From Rhizodiscina lignyota (taxonomy: Eukaryota; Ascomycota; Dothideomycetes; Aulographales; Rhizodiscinaceae): 64,000 nt of DNA. Location of the stretch: the NCBI GenBank assembly GCA_010015805.1, contig ML978121.1:62001-126000 (forward strand). The letters run 5' to 3'. This document shows positions 10,727 to 21,016 of this stretch, piece by piece. The translations under genes and the position numbers were made by a program. Positions within the stretch are counted from its first letter, which is position 1. Each line of letters begins with the position of its first letter. The notes beneath the pieces are model-generated. The model did no database searches, had not been told where the DNA came from, and saw nothing but the letters and a program-made list of their open reading frames with translations.

Positions 10727-11998
10727 ATGCTCGTCCGCGCTCCCGCCGCCTCACGGGCCCTGCTACGCCCGCTCCACCAGAGCTCGGGCTCCAAGCTCCG
10801 CCCCAGCTTCGCAACGGCGTTCTCTCAGTCCAAGTCCCATACTCCAATCACCCGCTTCTGCACGGCAGCATCGCAGTCCTCTCGTCCAAAAATCACCGCT
10901 TCCCTTCGAGGGACACCTCTAGGCCTACGCTCTGATATCTTCCGTCTGCAGACTCGCACCCAGACGAACGTTAGCAAGGAACAGCAGACTGTTCTGGATC
11001 AGAAGCTACAGTCGAGCCCAACTGTCAGCGCAACCAGTTCGACAAACCCGGTGTTTGGATCGAATGATGAGACGGCGAAGGATGCAGAGGAGGAGGAAAA
11101 GGAAATGCTGGGCGGCGTCAAGTCGGACATGGTGAGTAATTCTACTTTTATTCTTTGGCTCAATGCTCTAAACCTTGGGATTGGACAAGGCTAGGGAGAT
11201 GTTTGCTAAAAGCAAGATTCAGAACAAGACTTACAGAAGTAAGAGCTAATTGGGATCTCAATGTAGAAAACGATCCAGGAGACATTCGACTTGTCCCAAG
11301 TTCCGAAAGAAGCCTATATCCTCGGTCTCGCAGGCGTCCTGCCGTATTTTGCAACATCTGCAGGTACTGTCTACTGTGCGTGGGAAATCAATCATGCGGC
11401 GTCGGTCGGCTCTGGCTTCTTGATGTCCGGAGGCATGGCTGAGGCGCTGCTGCATATCCTTGAGCCATTGCAGATTGGTTATGGTGCCGTAGTATGTCTC
11501 AAGTTATACCTTCGCCTTTTTTTCTCTTCATGGATCACAACTGAAATCTCATCTTCGTAGATCCTCTCATTCCTCGGCGCTATCCACTGGGGTCTCGAAT
11601 GGGCCAACTATGGCGGCAAAGTTGGCTATCCCCGCTATGCAATCGGTGTCCTCGCCCCAGCCGTCGCCTGGCCCACACTCCTCCTCTCGCCGACCTACGC
11701 ACTGATCAGTCAGTTCATCGGTTTCGTGTTCCTCTACTACGCCGACAACAGCGCGTGCCGTCGGGGCTGGGCTCCGCCATGGTACGGCATGTACCGCTTC
11801 GTGCTGACATTCGTCGTTGGCATAAGTCTTGTGCTGAGTTTGATTGGGAGGGGTGAGATTGCGGTGCCGGTGGGTGAGGTTCCCACGGCGACACAGCGGA
11901 TCAAGGCGTTTAGAGAGACGGCGGCGATTGAGTTGAGTCATCAGGAGATGGCCACGAGGCAGGCGCAAGAGAAGAGGGAATCGCACGTGGGCTCATAA
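10727..11998 (+). CDS. DUF3429 mitochondrial inner membrane protein (TMEM69-like)
   Basis: Three exons, 10727-11131, 11267-11491 and 11561-11998, join in phase (introns GTGAGT...GTAG of 135 bases and GTATGT...GTAG of 69) to give 355 residues. The N-terminus MLVRAPAASRALLRPLHQ is rich in Arg, Ala and Ser without acidic residues, a typical mitochondrial presequence. A charged linker with an acidic EEEEKE patch follows. The membrane core has about five hydrophobic segments including YILGLAGVLPYFATSAGTV, ILSFLGAIHWGLEWANYGG and a segment ending FLYYADNSACRRGWAPPWY, all typical of DUF3429. The molecular function of the family is not established. The first intron is long enough to hide a small exon, but the direct join preserves the frame. 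Confidence 0.85.
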
Positions 11999-13892
11999 AG
12001 AGTGAGCGATCTGAGAATGAAAAGAATCCTACGCTCGTGGAGTCGATCTAAGCAGCTTCAGCACCTGGACGAGATTTCGAAAAGCTTGGTGCGTATGAAA
12101 TTGGTGACTTGAACGGCATGGGCCTGACTCGAGTAACAACCTTCCTGCGTTTCATCGTTTCCTGCATCTCGCTGTTTCATATTCGAGGGTCTCCATACCC
12201 TTTTAGCGATTGTGCAGTAAAAACATGTACAAAACCTTCAATCCTATGACAAATTTGGGTGTGTATTTGAAAGTTCTGCTGACATCAAACGTTACGCCTC
12301 GGACAATGCCTTGCTGAAGAACAGTAACTCCACTTCCTCTTAATAATGACCAAGTTTGACGAACTTTCCGACTCTGTGATGTTCGTTGCCGAACTCCCTG
12401 AGCCAGTCCAAACGATTCATCGAGCCATTCATAGGTAGTAGTAACAGGCGGTGTATATAAAGCAAGGACAATAAATCAAGGACATGATAAACACATACTA
12501 ATGGTATGCACCTACTAAGCACTCCTTAAAGAGAAATGATTGCAATGCTCTATTCCCCGGCACAATAGACTTTGGCAAGATAACCCAGACCTTCTGGCTA
12601 AGGAAAAAGTCGTTGGGCCTGTCAGTAGCACGTTGCAAAATACGTTAGCTCATGTTAGAAAGGAGGAGGAAAGGGTAGATAGATAAATTATGAATAAAGT
12701 GATTACATGCCGTGCAGCCCAGAATGTTTAAGGGCATCACAGATCTGTTACTGCCTCAAATTTCCATCGCCTTGAGCCGATAGTCCCTCTAAGAAGCCTA
12801 CGACCTCCAAAATCAAGAAAGTGCTCTCAAGACGTCAGTCCATATTACGTCTGGAGCCGAGTGGCCAGGTGAGTTATACGGAGGAGGCTAACAATAGTCC
12901 GTCTACCTTCCCTTTTAGGACGAACTGGTTAGCAAAGTTCTAAGCTCCGGAGTCCGCTGTGGGCGCCACTTCCTTGCCTCCCGCCCCCGCCGGCCCTCAG
13001 CCTTAGCCTAGGTCTCTTTCCGCGATTCCGCTTCCACCACTTTCATCATCCTCATCGTATGTACCACGCTTTCCTTGAACTAGGCGCTAAGACGACGTTA
13101 TGTATACACATAATACTTCGTAAACCACCCCCCACGCTAGCAACATCTCTTGCATTCTCCACTTCGACCAATAAGACTGGCGATCCAGCCCAAAAAAAGC
13201 AATTGCTGTCCAGTTCAGTGTGGACTTGTGGCACTCTGACCCTAACTCAATGCAGCAACTCCAATGCTCTCTGCCCCATTCAGGTTTTGTAGAGTGACGG
13301 ACGTGCCTTGTTGCGAAGCCTGCCGTTTTTCCTGGTAATTACCTTCCGAAAGCACGAGCGATCTTCACGCACTTCTTGTACCACCGATGCGGAGACATAA
13401 TACATACAGGACATGTGCGCTATTCAATGGTAACGAGGGGCAGTAGACCGCTTCTAACGGTGGCCATACTTTTGTAATTGGAAGGTAGGAAGTATGACAA
13501 CGATGTCCAGCATTGGAAGGTAGGAAGTATGACAACGATGTCCAGCACGGGAAGCTTACTACATACCGTAGGTAACTTGGGACATGTTTGCACCCGTTGC
13601 CAGACGGAAACCTCGGATGAAGACAGAGTTTCTGCATTTCCAATAGAGCAAGCATGACTCTCAAGCAGTGGCGTGGAACTTGTCGCTGTCATGGCATGCC
13701 GCATCCGGCTTCAAGTATAAGTAGATCTGCAACGACCTTTGAGGTTCATTTCGACAGACAACAGCAGCATCATCATTACCGGATAATCTTTCGATCCTTT
13801 CTTTCTCTTCCATTTAACAACGAGCCTATATTCAGAACACCATTCGTGCTCATCCATTGCTTGCATGGTCTCCACCTTCAACATCGCCCAAC
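11999..13892. other. Gene-free 1.9 kb stretch
   Basis: No frame longer than about 110 codons and no recognisable product. The middle (12300-12900) is AT-rich; a short GC-rich patch lies at 12940-13030. The only structured element is the 35-base tandem duplication at 13478-13547. I see no tRNA and no intact mobile element. Confidence 0.55.
13478..13547. repeat. Perfect 2 x 35-base tandem repeat
   Basis: Two identical, directly abutting 35-base copies at 13478-13512 and 13513-13547, each beginning TTGGAAGGTAGGAAGTATG. Perfect identity suggests a recent slippage or duplication event. It lies about 350 bases upstream of the secreted ribonuclease gene and could affect its promoter; that is inference only. 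Confidence 0.9.
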
Positions 13893-14462
13893 ATGGTCAC
13901 TGTACGGGCTAGTCCTACCTCTCATTCAACTGCCTTTTGGTTGTCGCTATGGTGTCTTGTTAGATGTCTCTATATCCAATCTTGTCTAATATCATTTCCA
14001 TTTTGCTAAGAGACGCCTCAATTGTTTGCGTTGAATTGTCACAAGAGCCGCATCTGATTTCCTCGTTAGACAACCGCCGTCCTTCTCTTCGCCTTCTTGG
14101 CCTCCGCCATGGCTCTCCCGTCTGAGATCGTAGCCAGACAGTCCTGCGTTGAGTACTGCGGCAACACATGCTACTGGCAATCCGACATCGATGCCGCTCT
14201 CAACAAGGGCTATAGCCTGTACCAGGAAGGCGAGACCGAGGGCAGCAACGACTATCCGCATGCCGAGGAGAATTACGAGAACCTTCCATTTGCCGTTTCT
14301 GGCCCGTATCAAGAATTCCCAATCCTAAACAGCTTCAAGGTTTACACCGGAGGCGACCCAGGCGCTGATCGTGTCGTCTTCAACACGGATGGTGAATTTG
14401 CCGCTCTTGTCACGCACACTGGAGCTAGCGGAGACGACTTTGTCTCTTGCTCGCAGGCTTAA
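13893..14462 (+). CDS. Secreted guanyl-specific ribonuclease, RNase T1 family
   Basis: This is a small extracellular endonuclease cleaving RNA 3' of guanosine. The main exon starts after an acceptor (TTAG at 14066-14069) and runs 14070-14462. It opens with a hydrophobic stretch TTAVLLFAFLASAMA, a signal-peptide core, then the mature part beginning near ARQSC. The family residues are all present: His in YPHAEENYE, Glu in YQEFPIL, Arg in GADRVVF and His in THTGASG. Cysteines fit the two disulfides of the family. The first exon is uncertain. A 9-base exon ATG-GTC-ACT at 13893-13901 followed by GTACGG gives a good signal peptide in phase, but the donor is weak and the intron (168 bases) is long. 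The family call is firm, the 5' end is not. Confidence 0.8.
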
Positions 14463-14849
14463 GCGGTGAAGGTGGTTTTGTGTCTTTCTAAGTTATGACT
14501 GCATATGACTGGTAGCACGAAGGGCTGCTCACTGGCGGGCAAGAGCATGAGTATGGATATTTTTATGAAACTTTGGGAATTGGAAGAATATCGAGTACCA
14601 TCAACTACTGTCCTGCGGTGCACTGGAACATTTCTTTCTCACAGTCTTGCGATTCGAAAATGTAGAGTATTTGTCGACTCCTTCAAAGGTGTGGTTCAAA
14701 GCCTAGAAGAATCGACAAGTACTGTGTCTGCAGTAGCCATAACTTGAGCAAATACGAAACAACAAAATTCGATTTGTCCAGCATGATCGTCTTGCACGAC
14801 CATTGGGTCTATTGGGTATCTCATATACAAGTCTTCCCGGCTCCACCAA
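14463..14849. other. Intergenic between convergent RNase and SER2 genes
   Basis: Holds the 3' flanks of two convergent genes. No further gene or repeat is visible. Confidence 0.5.
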
Positions 14850-15839
14850 TTAATATATCAGCTCTTCCTGTTCTTTTTGCGACAGCCCCAGCAAGTACAG
14901 CACGTCTCTCAAGTTCTTCCTATTGAGCCTCGCAGGAGCAGCAAGCTGCACCTTTGGCTTGGCATTGAATGCCATTCCCAGTCCAGCGATGCTCATCATG
15001 GGAAGGTCGTTCGCGCCGTCCCCGACGACAAGCACTTGCTCAAGAATAATGCCTTCTTTCTCTGCAATCTCCAAGACGTGCTGCTTCTTCCTCTCCGCAT
15101 GCACAATCTCCCCTGTGAGCTCGCCGGTCAAGCTTTTCCCATCATCACTGACAACGAGATGATTCGCGAAAGCGTAGTCAAGCCCGAGGAGATCTGCTAG
15201 CCACGATGCCAACGGCGTGAATCCACCGCTAAGGACTGCAGTTTTAAATCCCAGTCTCTTTAGTGCCTTGACGAGATTCTGCGCCCCGGGAGTGAGGCTA
15301 ATGGCAGGCTTGATATCCTCCCATACTGAGCTCTTGACGCCCTTGAGCAGCCCACATCGTTCACGTAGGGATGCTTCAAAGTCCAGCTCGCCATTCATGG
15401 CGCGCTCGGTGATGGCTGAGACCTTTGCAGAGAGGCCAAGAGTGCGCGCGACCTCGTCGATTACTTCTTGCTGGATGAGCGTGGAGTCCATGTCGAAGAT
15501 TGCAAGACGTTTGTACCGACGGTAGACGCTTTCAATTTGGAAGACGACTTCAACACCATGCTTTTGCTCGGCTTCTATGAGCCTGCTGTCGTGGCGCATG
15601 TTGAGGATGAGCTGCTCCAACTCGATGTCAGGGGATAAGAGCTCGATGGAAATTTCCACAACGTCATCCGCGAGACATTCGTCATTCTTTATTTTGAGGC
15701 GGTCACCAGAGGTCTTCACTATGGCGCTGGAGATTGCATCGGCGCTTTCTTTGGAAATTGCCTCATGCTTGACGTTGAATATCGTGGCAATAAGCGAAGG
15801 ATTGGGCGCCGGCCTTTCCTCTCCAGAAACAGCCTGCAT
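14850..15839 (-). CDS. SER2: Phosphoserine phosphatase (HAD superfamily)
   Basis: Catalyses the last step of serine biosynthesis, phosphoserine to serine. The 329-residue protein has an ACT-like N-terminal region (about 1-105) and a HAD phosphatase domain. The nucleophile motif is DMDST (D116, D118), followed by the conserved Glu in LIQQEVIDE, motif II LSGGF and the Mg-binding motif GDGANDLPM. The start was set at the first in-frame ATG, 15837-15839; the frame is open 11 codons further but has no ATG there and a stop beyond. A GCTAG or TCAG acceptor just upstream leaves room for an extra 5' exon. Length and motif order match SerB/Ser2 enzymes. Confidence 0.93.
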   Translation of the reverse strand: MQAVSGEERPAPNPSLIATIFNVKHEAISKESADAISSAIVKTSGDRLKIKNDECLADDVVEISIELLSPDIELEQLILNMRHDSRLIEAEQKHGVEVVFQIESVYRRYKRLAIFDMDSTLIQQEVIDEVARTLGLSAKVSAITERAMNGELDFEASLRERCGLLKGVKSSVWEDIKPAISLTPGAQNLVKALKRLGFKTAVLSGGFTPLASWLADLLGLDYAFANHLVVSDDGKSLTGELTGEIVHAERKKQHVLEIAEKEGIILEQVLVVGDGANDLPMMSIAGLGMAFNAKPKVQLAAPARLNRKNLRDVLYLLGLSQKEQEELIY

Positions 15840-16465
15840 CTTCAATTGCACAAGCTGAGCAAAGCTAGCCAATGTTCATGGCCAAACTAACCAAAGATTG
15901 AGGTGAGCTGGAATTGGCCGTGAAAGAAGACTCAAGTCAGAACGAAGGTCAGGGGTACATTTTATTTTTATACAGTCGGTAAGGCCCTTTAGTGTTACAG
16001 CTAAAAAGGGACTAGTTCATTCCTAGAGTGGAGTATCACGGAAGAACTCTTATAATGATTTAAGAATATGAAACGCGGCAAGAATAGAATTCGTAGCCAT
16101 ATGACCTTAGAGCATCATAGTTCTACGCCTAACAGGGTGAGCAATGGCATGAATGAGTTGCTCTTTTCCATCCAGTCGTCGCATTACTCTACTCTGCTGG
16201 AAAGGATTAGTGTCAGCCGACACGTGCCGACGGCAGCCCGGAGATGATCTCTCGGCGGCCCGAATTTCAACTCACGAGCGCACGAAAGGGGTTCAACTAT
16301 TCCATCGTCTCGCAGGGCCCGTCGATGCCCATCCTTTTCCAACGGTTCCTCCTATTCTTAGTTTCGTGTCACGAAGCTACCAGTTGGAGCTGAAAGATAA
16401 CACTTCTAAAGCCAAATCTGTCGTACGTGATACACCGACCTCATGATCCTCTTCCCAGCAACACA
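15840..16465. other. Intergenic between divergent SER2 and Zn2Cys6 genes
   Basis: 626 bases serving as promoter for both neighbours. 15950-16110 is AT-rich, 16200-16330 GC-richer. No gene is supported. Confidence 0.5.
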
Positions 16466-18187
16466 ATGAGGAGTTCCAACGGTTGCTGGACTTGCCGACT
16501 ACGGCGCAAGAAATGCGACGAAAGTGCTCCTATATGCGATGTCTGCGCTGCACTCCATATCACATGCCACTACGACCTGGATAACAAACCGGAGTGGATG
16601 GATGGTGGCGTGAAACAGGAGGAGATGGCTGACCAGCTCAAACGCGAGGTCAAAGAAAAGGCTCATCGCCGCAGCGAGAAGTTTTCGGTGCCACTCCAGG
16701 AACCATCTAGGGATCTGGCCAGTCCGATATCTGATCTCCTGCGAGCAACAAACGTTCAGAGTAGTCCGATGTCGCTTGATGCATCCGCTCTCTGGCTCCA
16801 GAATGGGCCTGACATACATAGTAGCCAGGACGCGGGGAAAGCCTTTGGTCAGTCTGATGCTGTTCTCTTCGTGTTTTACTTTGATACATTGTTTCCATTC
16901 TTGTACCCATTTTATCGGCCCTCCCTGCTCCAAGGCGGCAGAGCTTGGATCTTAGAGATGATGAACAGGCCGGTAGTGCGACAGGCTGCCCTATGCCAGA
17001 GCGCCTATTTCTTTTCACTCGCGCTGGGCACGGCCGATATAGTCTGGGACAAGGTACTCACGCAGACTCGTGATGCTTTTGAGGTACTAAAACAGGCATT
17101 GCAAGTTCTAGATGGCTTGCGAATTGAGGAACATCTATACTGTGCTGTACGGATCATGGCAAGCGTCATGCAGCTACAACGTTTCGAGATCGCTGTTTTG
17201 AGCTTTGACAATTGGCAAGCACACCTCAATGGCGCTCTGGCTCTGTTCAGACAGCTGCTCGACAGTTCCGGTGCCGTCGAACCAGCGTGTCCACGTTCAC
17301 GTTTCAACGCTGTCATCAGCCGCCTAGGCCCATCATCATGGATCTTCCCTACCGAACCTGTCCAGATTCCAAGCGCCGAACAGGCTGCCTTTCGCTTCTC
17401 ATCTACTCTTGTGATATTCGATGATATCATTGCCAGCACGGCCCTTCAGGAGAAACCAAAACTTTACGAGTACCACTGTAGCCTTCTTAGTGACAGCGAC
17501 GGTAGTGGTAGTGGATGGACTGAACCTCCCATCAATGTTGAGGCTGTCATCGGTATAAAAAATTGGGTCTTGCTACAAATCGGCGAAATTGCGACGCTTG
17601 ATGCATGGAAACGGCATCGTCGGGCAGCTGGTAATCTCGATGTTATGGAGCTGGCCCGCCGCGCTATGATTATCAAAGACTCTTTGGTAACGAATCTTAT
17701 GCAACTCGAAACTGAAATCGATCCAGCGATTGCTCCGAAAGATTCTGCCAACCTGCTGGATATTTTCGCACAGTGCAACTGCCAGCCATCAAAAACATCC
17801 ACTATCCAGCGCTCTTTGGTCACACATATTTGGGCCCATGCAGCACTCATTTACCTATTCGTCGTTGTGTCCGGGTGGCAGCCTACCAGCGTCGATGTGC
17901 GTTATCATGTCGACCGAATCGTCGAGCTATTAAAACAATTGTCACAGCCAGCGTTACTGCGCACAATGGTGTGGCCGTTCTGCGTTGCAGGCTGCGTTGC
18001 GGAACCTATGCAGGAGGCGCAATTGCGCGGAATGACAGAGGCCTTGCAACCGAGCGCCTTCGGCACCGTCCACAAGGCGTTTAAGATCATGGAAAATGTA
18101 TGGCACAATAGGAATGTAGGAGATATTGCGACCCGCGACCTCGCAACGTGCTTTAGGAGTCAAGGGGATCTGGTATTGCTCGTTTAG
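16466..18187 (+). CDS. Zn2Cys6 transcription factor with fungal-specific regulatory domain
   Basis: A single-exon 573-residue nuclear regulator. The binuclear zinc cluster is at the extreme N-terminus: C7-x2-C10-x6-C17-x6-C24-x2-C27-x6-C34 with the basic stretch RLRRKK, the Gal4-type DNA-binding pattern. The rest matches the fungal_trans_2 type of middle region, ending in the WPFCVAGC block and a final helix-rich tail typical of this group. The ATG at 16466 puts the cluster at residue 7, as usual; an upstream in-phase GTG is not a plausible start. It lies next to an SDR, an LigB-type dioxygenase and an MFS transporter and may regulate them. That is inference from position only. Confidence 0.88.
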   Translation: MRSSNGCWTCRLRRKKCDESAPICDVCAALHITCHYDLDNKPEWMDGGVKQEEMADQLKREVKEKAHRRSEKFSVPLQEPSRDLASPISDLLRATNVQSSPMSLDASALWLQNGPDIHSSQDAGKAFGQSDAVLFVFYFDTLFPFLYPFYRPSLLQGGRAWILEMMNRPVVRQAALCQSAYFFSLALGTADIVWDKVLTQTRDAFEVLKQALQVLDGLRIEEHLYCAVRIMASVMQLQRFEIAVLSFDNWQAHLNGALALFRQLLDSSGAVEPACPRSRFNAVISRLGPSSWIFPTEPVQIPSAEQAAFRFSSTLVIFDDIIASTALQEKPKLYEYHCSLLSDSDGSGSGWTEPPINVEAVIGIKNWVLLQIGEIATLDAWKRHRRAAGNLDVMELARRAMIIKDSLVTNLMQLETEIDPAIAPKDSANLLDIFAQCNCQPSKTSTIQRSLVTHIWAHAALIYLFVVVSGWQPTSVDVRYHVDRIVELLKQLSQPALLRTMVWPFCVAGCVAEPMQEAQLRGMTEALQPSAFGTVHKAFKIMENVWHNRNVGDIATRDLATCFRSQGDLVLLV

Positions 18188-18295
18188 AGCAGCAGCTGTG
18201 CAACAATTCTATTGCTTTTATGGTACTTGATTAAATCTCTGCTTATGACAGTCATTTCATATCTAACTTTGGTAGATCCTTCCTCTTTCAACTTG

Positions 18296-19048
18296 CTACT
18301 CAAATTTGAGATAGCCCTTATCTTTCACAAAAGTCGCATGCCACGGCACATTCTCATGGTTCGCCAACTGGGCATAGAACTCGGCATGTGCAGCGCCATC
18401 AAGTGCCATCCCCTTGAATTTGCCGTCTCCGTGACGTTCATCAGCATAAAAGAATCTGTCGAGCCGGGCAAGTCAGCACACTCTGCGCGGAGCTTTTCCT
18501 TGATATACTCACCGATATCCCCGGGCCGAGTATATTGTATCGGCAAGACCAATCCAAAATGCCGAAGCCGACTTACCCATGCCTAGACTCAACATCACTG
18601 GCATGGGCACGATGGAGGTGTTCATAATGTTGCCGGTATATATGAACGTCTTCTTGGCCTCCTTGGGCAGCGTCTCCCACCCAATGAGAGCCTGCTGTGC
18701 TGCGACGTAAGGACTAATAGTGTTGACGTTCAGATCCAATTCGACACTCTCGGCTGAAATAGAAAACATAGAGTCCTTTACAGGAGGGTTCGTGAGCGCT
18801 GCTGCATTGTAGACGATGACACTTGGAGCGGTGTGGAACTCGGTCTTGACTGCAGTGAATATTTCTGGAATGGAATGGGGTTTTGTCAAGTCTGCCTTGA
18901 GTAAAAGGATCCCCTCGGCGCTCTTGGTGTCACTCCCACTTCTGGACACAATAGCAACCTTGTAGCCGTCGCTGGCGAATTTGTTGGCGACGGATGCACC
19001 AATCCTGGGTCCAGCCCCGAGAATAAGCACAACAGGATCGGCAGCCAT
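18296..19048 (-). CDS. Atypical short-chain dehydrogenase/reductase
   Basis: Two exons, 19048-18513 and 18455-18296, flank a 57-base intron (GTGAGT...ACAG) and give 231 residues. The N-terminus VVLILGAGPRIGASVANKFA is a Rossmann dinucleotide-binding motif (GxGxxxG variant), and AIVSRSG suggests NADP preference. YNAAALT replaces the usual NNAG, and the expected YxxxK reads LGMGK, so the catalytic Tyr is absent while the Lys is kept. The C-terminal exon carries FFYADERHGDG and ends KGYLKFE, a conserved tail in a fungal SDR subgroup. A GTAAGT inside the coding region (GMGKSAS) is not used, because reading through it keeps conserved sequence. Substrate unknown. It is tail-to-tail with the Zn2Cys6 gene and divergent from the dioxygenase. 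Confidence 0.82.
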
Positions 19049-20042
19049 TTGCGTTTAAGTCGATGGTAAATGTTTCCGCAAGTGTCTTGGATTACAAAGG
19101 GAGTCAGAAGCGGAACAGAAGAATTGAGCTACTTTGAAGTCGAGATGTTCTTCGTCTTTTATTTATACCACGCAGAGTAGACCTTCCGTTCATGCGCAAC
19201 ACAGTAGTCCGAGGGCTACAACAACTGGCTTACATTCTTTCCAAGCTACGCATTAGAAGGTTAGACAGGAATTACGGAATCGATCCACATGCGGTGTCTA
19301 ACTGCCTGAGACTGACTTAATTGTTGTCTATTGCCTGGTACTCCGTCTCTACCTGGGTGGGACTAAGGAGACCCACAAGCCGCGCGAGATGACCCACCGA
19401 AATGGAAAGCCCCTGCAATCCCGCGCGCGACGTACTCTAGAGGATTTGTCTCGCGCGTCAAGTCAACCTACTTGGCCGGATGTCTTCCTATCCATATTCC
19501 GAGGGCGCTGCCATTAGCTGCCATTAGCACTAATCACAGGTCAATATGATAAGCTGCTAAACTGGTTCATAACGCTGGATTTCGTCGCGCGCGGGAATGG
19601 GCCCCTAGTGTAAGACTTCACAAGTTACGAGGCCATAGCTCCACAGCCTTTCCAATGTCGGACAAGCAATTCGCATCGAGTTCTATCTCGATAACTTTCT
19701 GAGATCTTATCCACTGTGCACTTGACAATGGATTTGTCAGCTCGCTGTCTGAGCGGCCGCATTCAACGATAATGCCGCATCCCAGAGTCACAGATTCGTT
19801 CGTTCCGTTTCCTCCAAATTGCCAAAGCTTAGACAAATGCGTTATGTCCTCAGTGTTGTCATTCATCCGCTCAGTTATTCAGTCAAGGTACTTCACTATT
19901 CTCCTTATAAGCGTGTCCATCCCGCTCGTCTATCGTTTGACCCGGTCGGACACGAGCAGCATCTAGCAAGCTTTCCCCACACGATCAGGCCTGAAGCTAT
20001 AGTTAGTCTAACTCTTCACATTTGAATAGTTCTGCACGGAGC
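19049..20042. other. Shared promoter region of SDR and dioxygenase genes
   Basis: A 994-base divergent intergenic region. It holds a 10-base direct duplication GCTGCCATTA at 19507-19526, a GC-rich CGCG-containing stretch at 19380-19460 and AT-rich flanks. An 82-codon frame on the minus strand (19618-19866) has no recognisable family and I do not call it. Confidence 0.5.
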
Positions 20043-21016
20043 ATGGCGACGAATTCGGTTCCAAATGACACCTTTCCCGTACGGGCACCCGTTTACTTCC
20101 TCAGCATCGGCGGACCCAGCTTCATGGAGGACACAGATCACCCAGCCTATGCAAGATTGGCTGAAGTAGGGCGCGAAATCACGACAAAAGTGAAACCCAA
20201 GGCGTTAGTCGTCTTTTCCGCTCACTGGCAAGGCGACCCGAACAGAATCAAGATCAATGTCGCGGAGCAGACAGATCTGATTTACGATTTCTACGGCTTT
20301 CCACCGCATTACTACGAGTATGACTATCCGAATAGAGGAAGTAGCGATGTTGCCGAAAAGGTCATCGAGAAGCTAGCCGTTGCCGGCATTGAGGTTGAGC
20401 GAGTCAAACGAGGCCTTGACCATGGCATCTGGGCGGGTTTCATGGTTGGTAAGTAATGATCATTCGAACCTTTCTCGGCCGCTTGTTGCTAATGTATGGC
20501 CTGGACAGCTTTCGATCCAAAGAAGAACCCATTGAATGTACCAATCGTGCAAGTTTCGCTGTACGATAATGAGGATCCGGATCAACATTACCGCCTTGGG
20601 CAGGCGCTGGAAAGTCTGCGGGATGAAAATATTCTAGTTATCGGCGCAGGGATGGCTGTTCACAACCTGCGTGATTTCCGAAGGACATTAGGAACCGGCG
20701 AGACCATGCCGTAAGAGATCCTGATGGCAATGTCATGTCGATTGTGTCCCTGCTAATGCTCTTCAGTTATGCTTTCAGCTTTGATGAGGCATTGAAAGAC
20801 GCTGCCACCACGAAGCCAGAAGAACGTGGAGCAAAGATGTCAGCTTTGATGGAGCGGAGCGACGCCAGAAAGGCACATCCAAGCTTGGAGCATATTCTTC
20901 CGATTCATGTTAGTGCGGGCGCCGCAGGCTCGGATCCTGGTGTACAACTGTGGACATTCCCTGAAGGAAGTTTAAGTTGGGCGCAGTATCGGTTTGGTAA
21001 GGTTGCAGAGGCGTAG
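20043..21016 (+). CDS. Class III extradiol ring-cleavage dioxygenase (LigB / DOPA-4,5-dioxygenase-like)
   Basis: Three exons, 20043-20448, 20509-20710 and 20767-21016, join in phase (introns of 60 and 56 bases) for 285 residues. The family opens catechol-type rings using a non-haem metal. Conserved blocks are FSAHWQGD, YDFYGFPPHYYEYDYP, KRGLDHGIWAGF, VIGAGMAVHNLRDF, LEHILPIHVSAGAAG and the end SWAQYRF. Three of the four expected active-site histidines are visible (SAHW, LDHG, LEHIL). The first, normally in an SHGGP motif, is Ile22 here (LSIGGP, codon ATC at 20106-20108), so one metal ligand seems lost. The ATG at 20043 is the first in frame. It is divergent from the SDR, and an MFS gene follows. 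The substrate cannot be read from the sequence. Confidence 0.88.

Noticed and set aside
19618-19866. 82-codon minus-strand frame between the SDR and dioxygenase genes
   Set aside because: No family, no splice partners, and it lies in a shared promoter.
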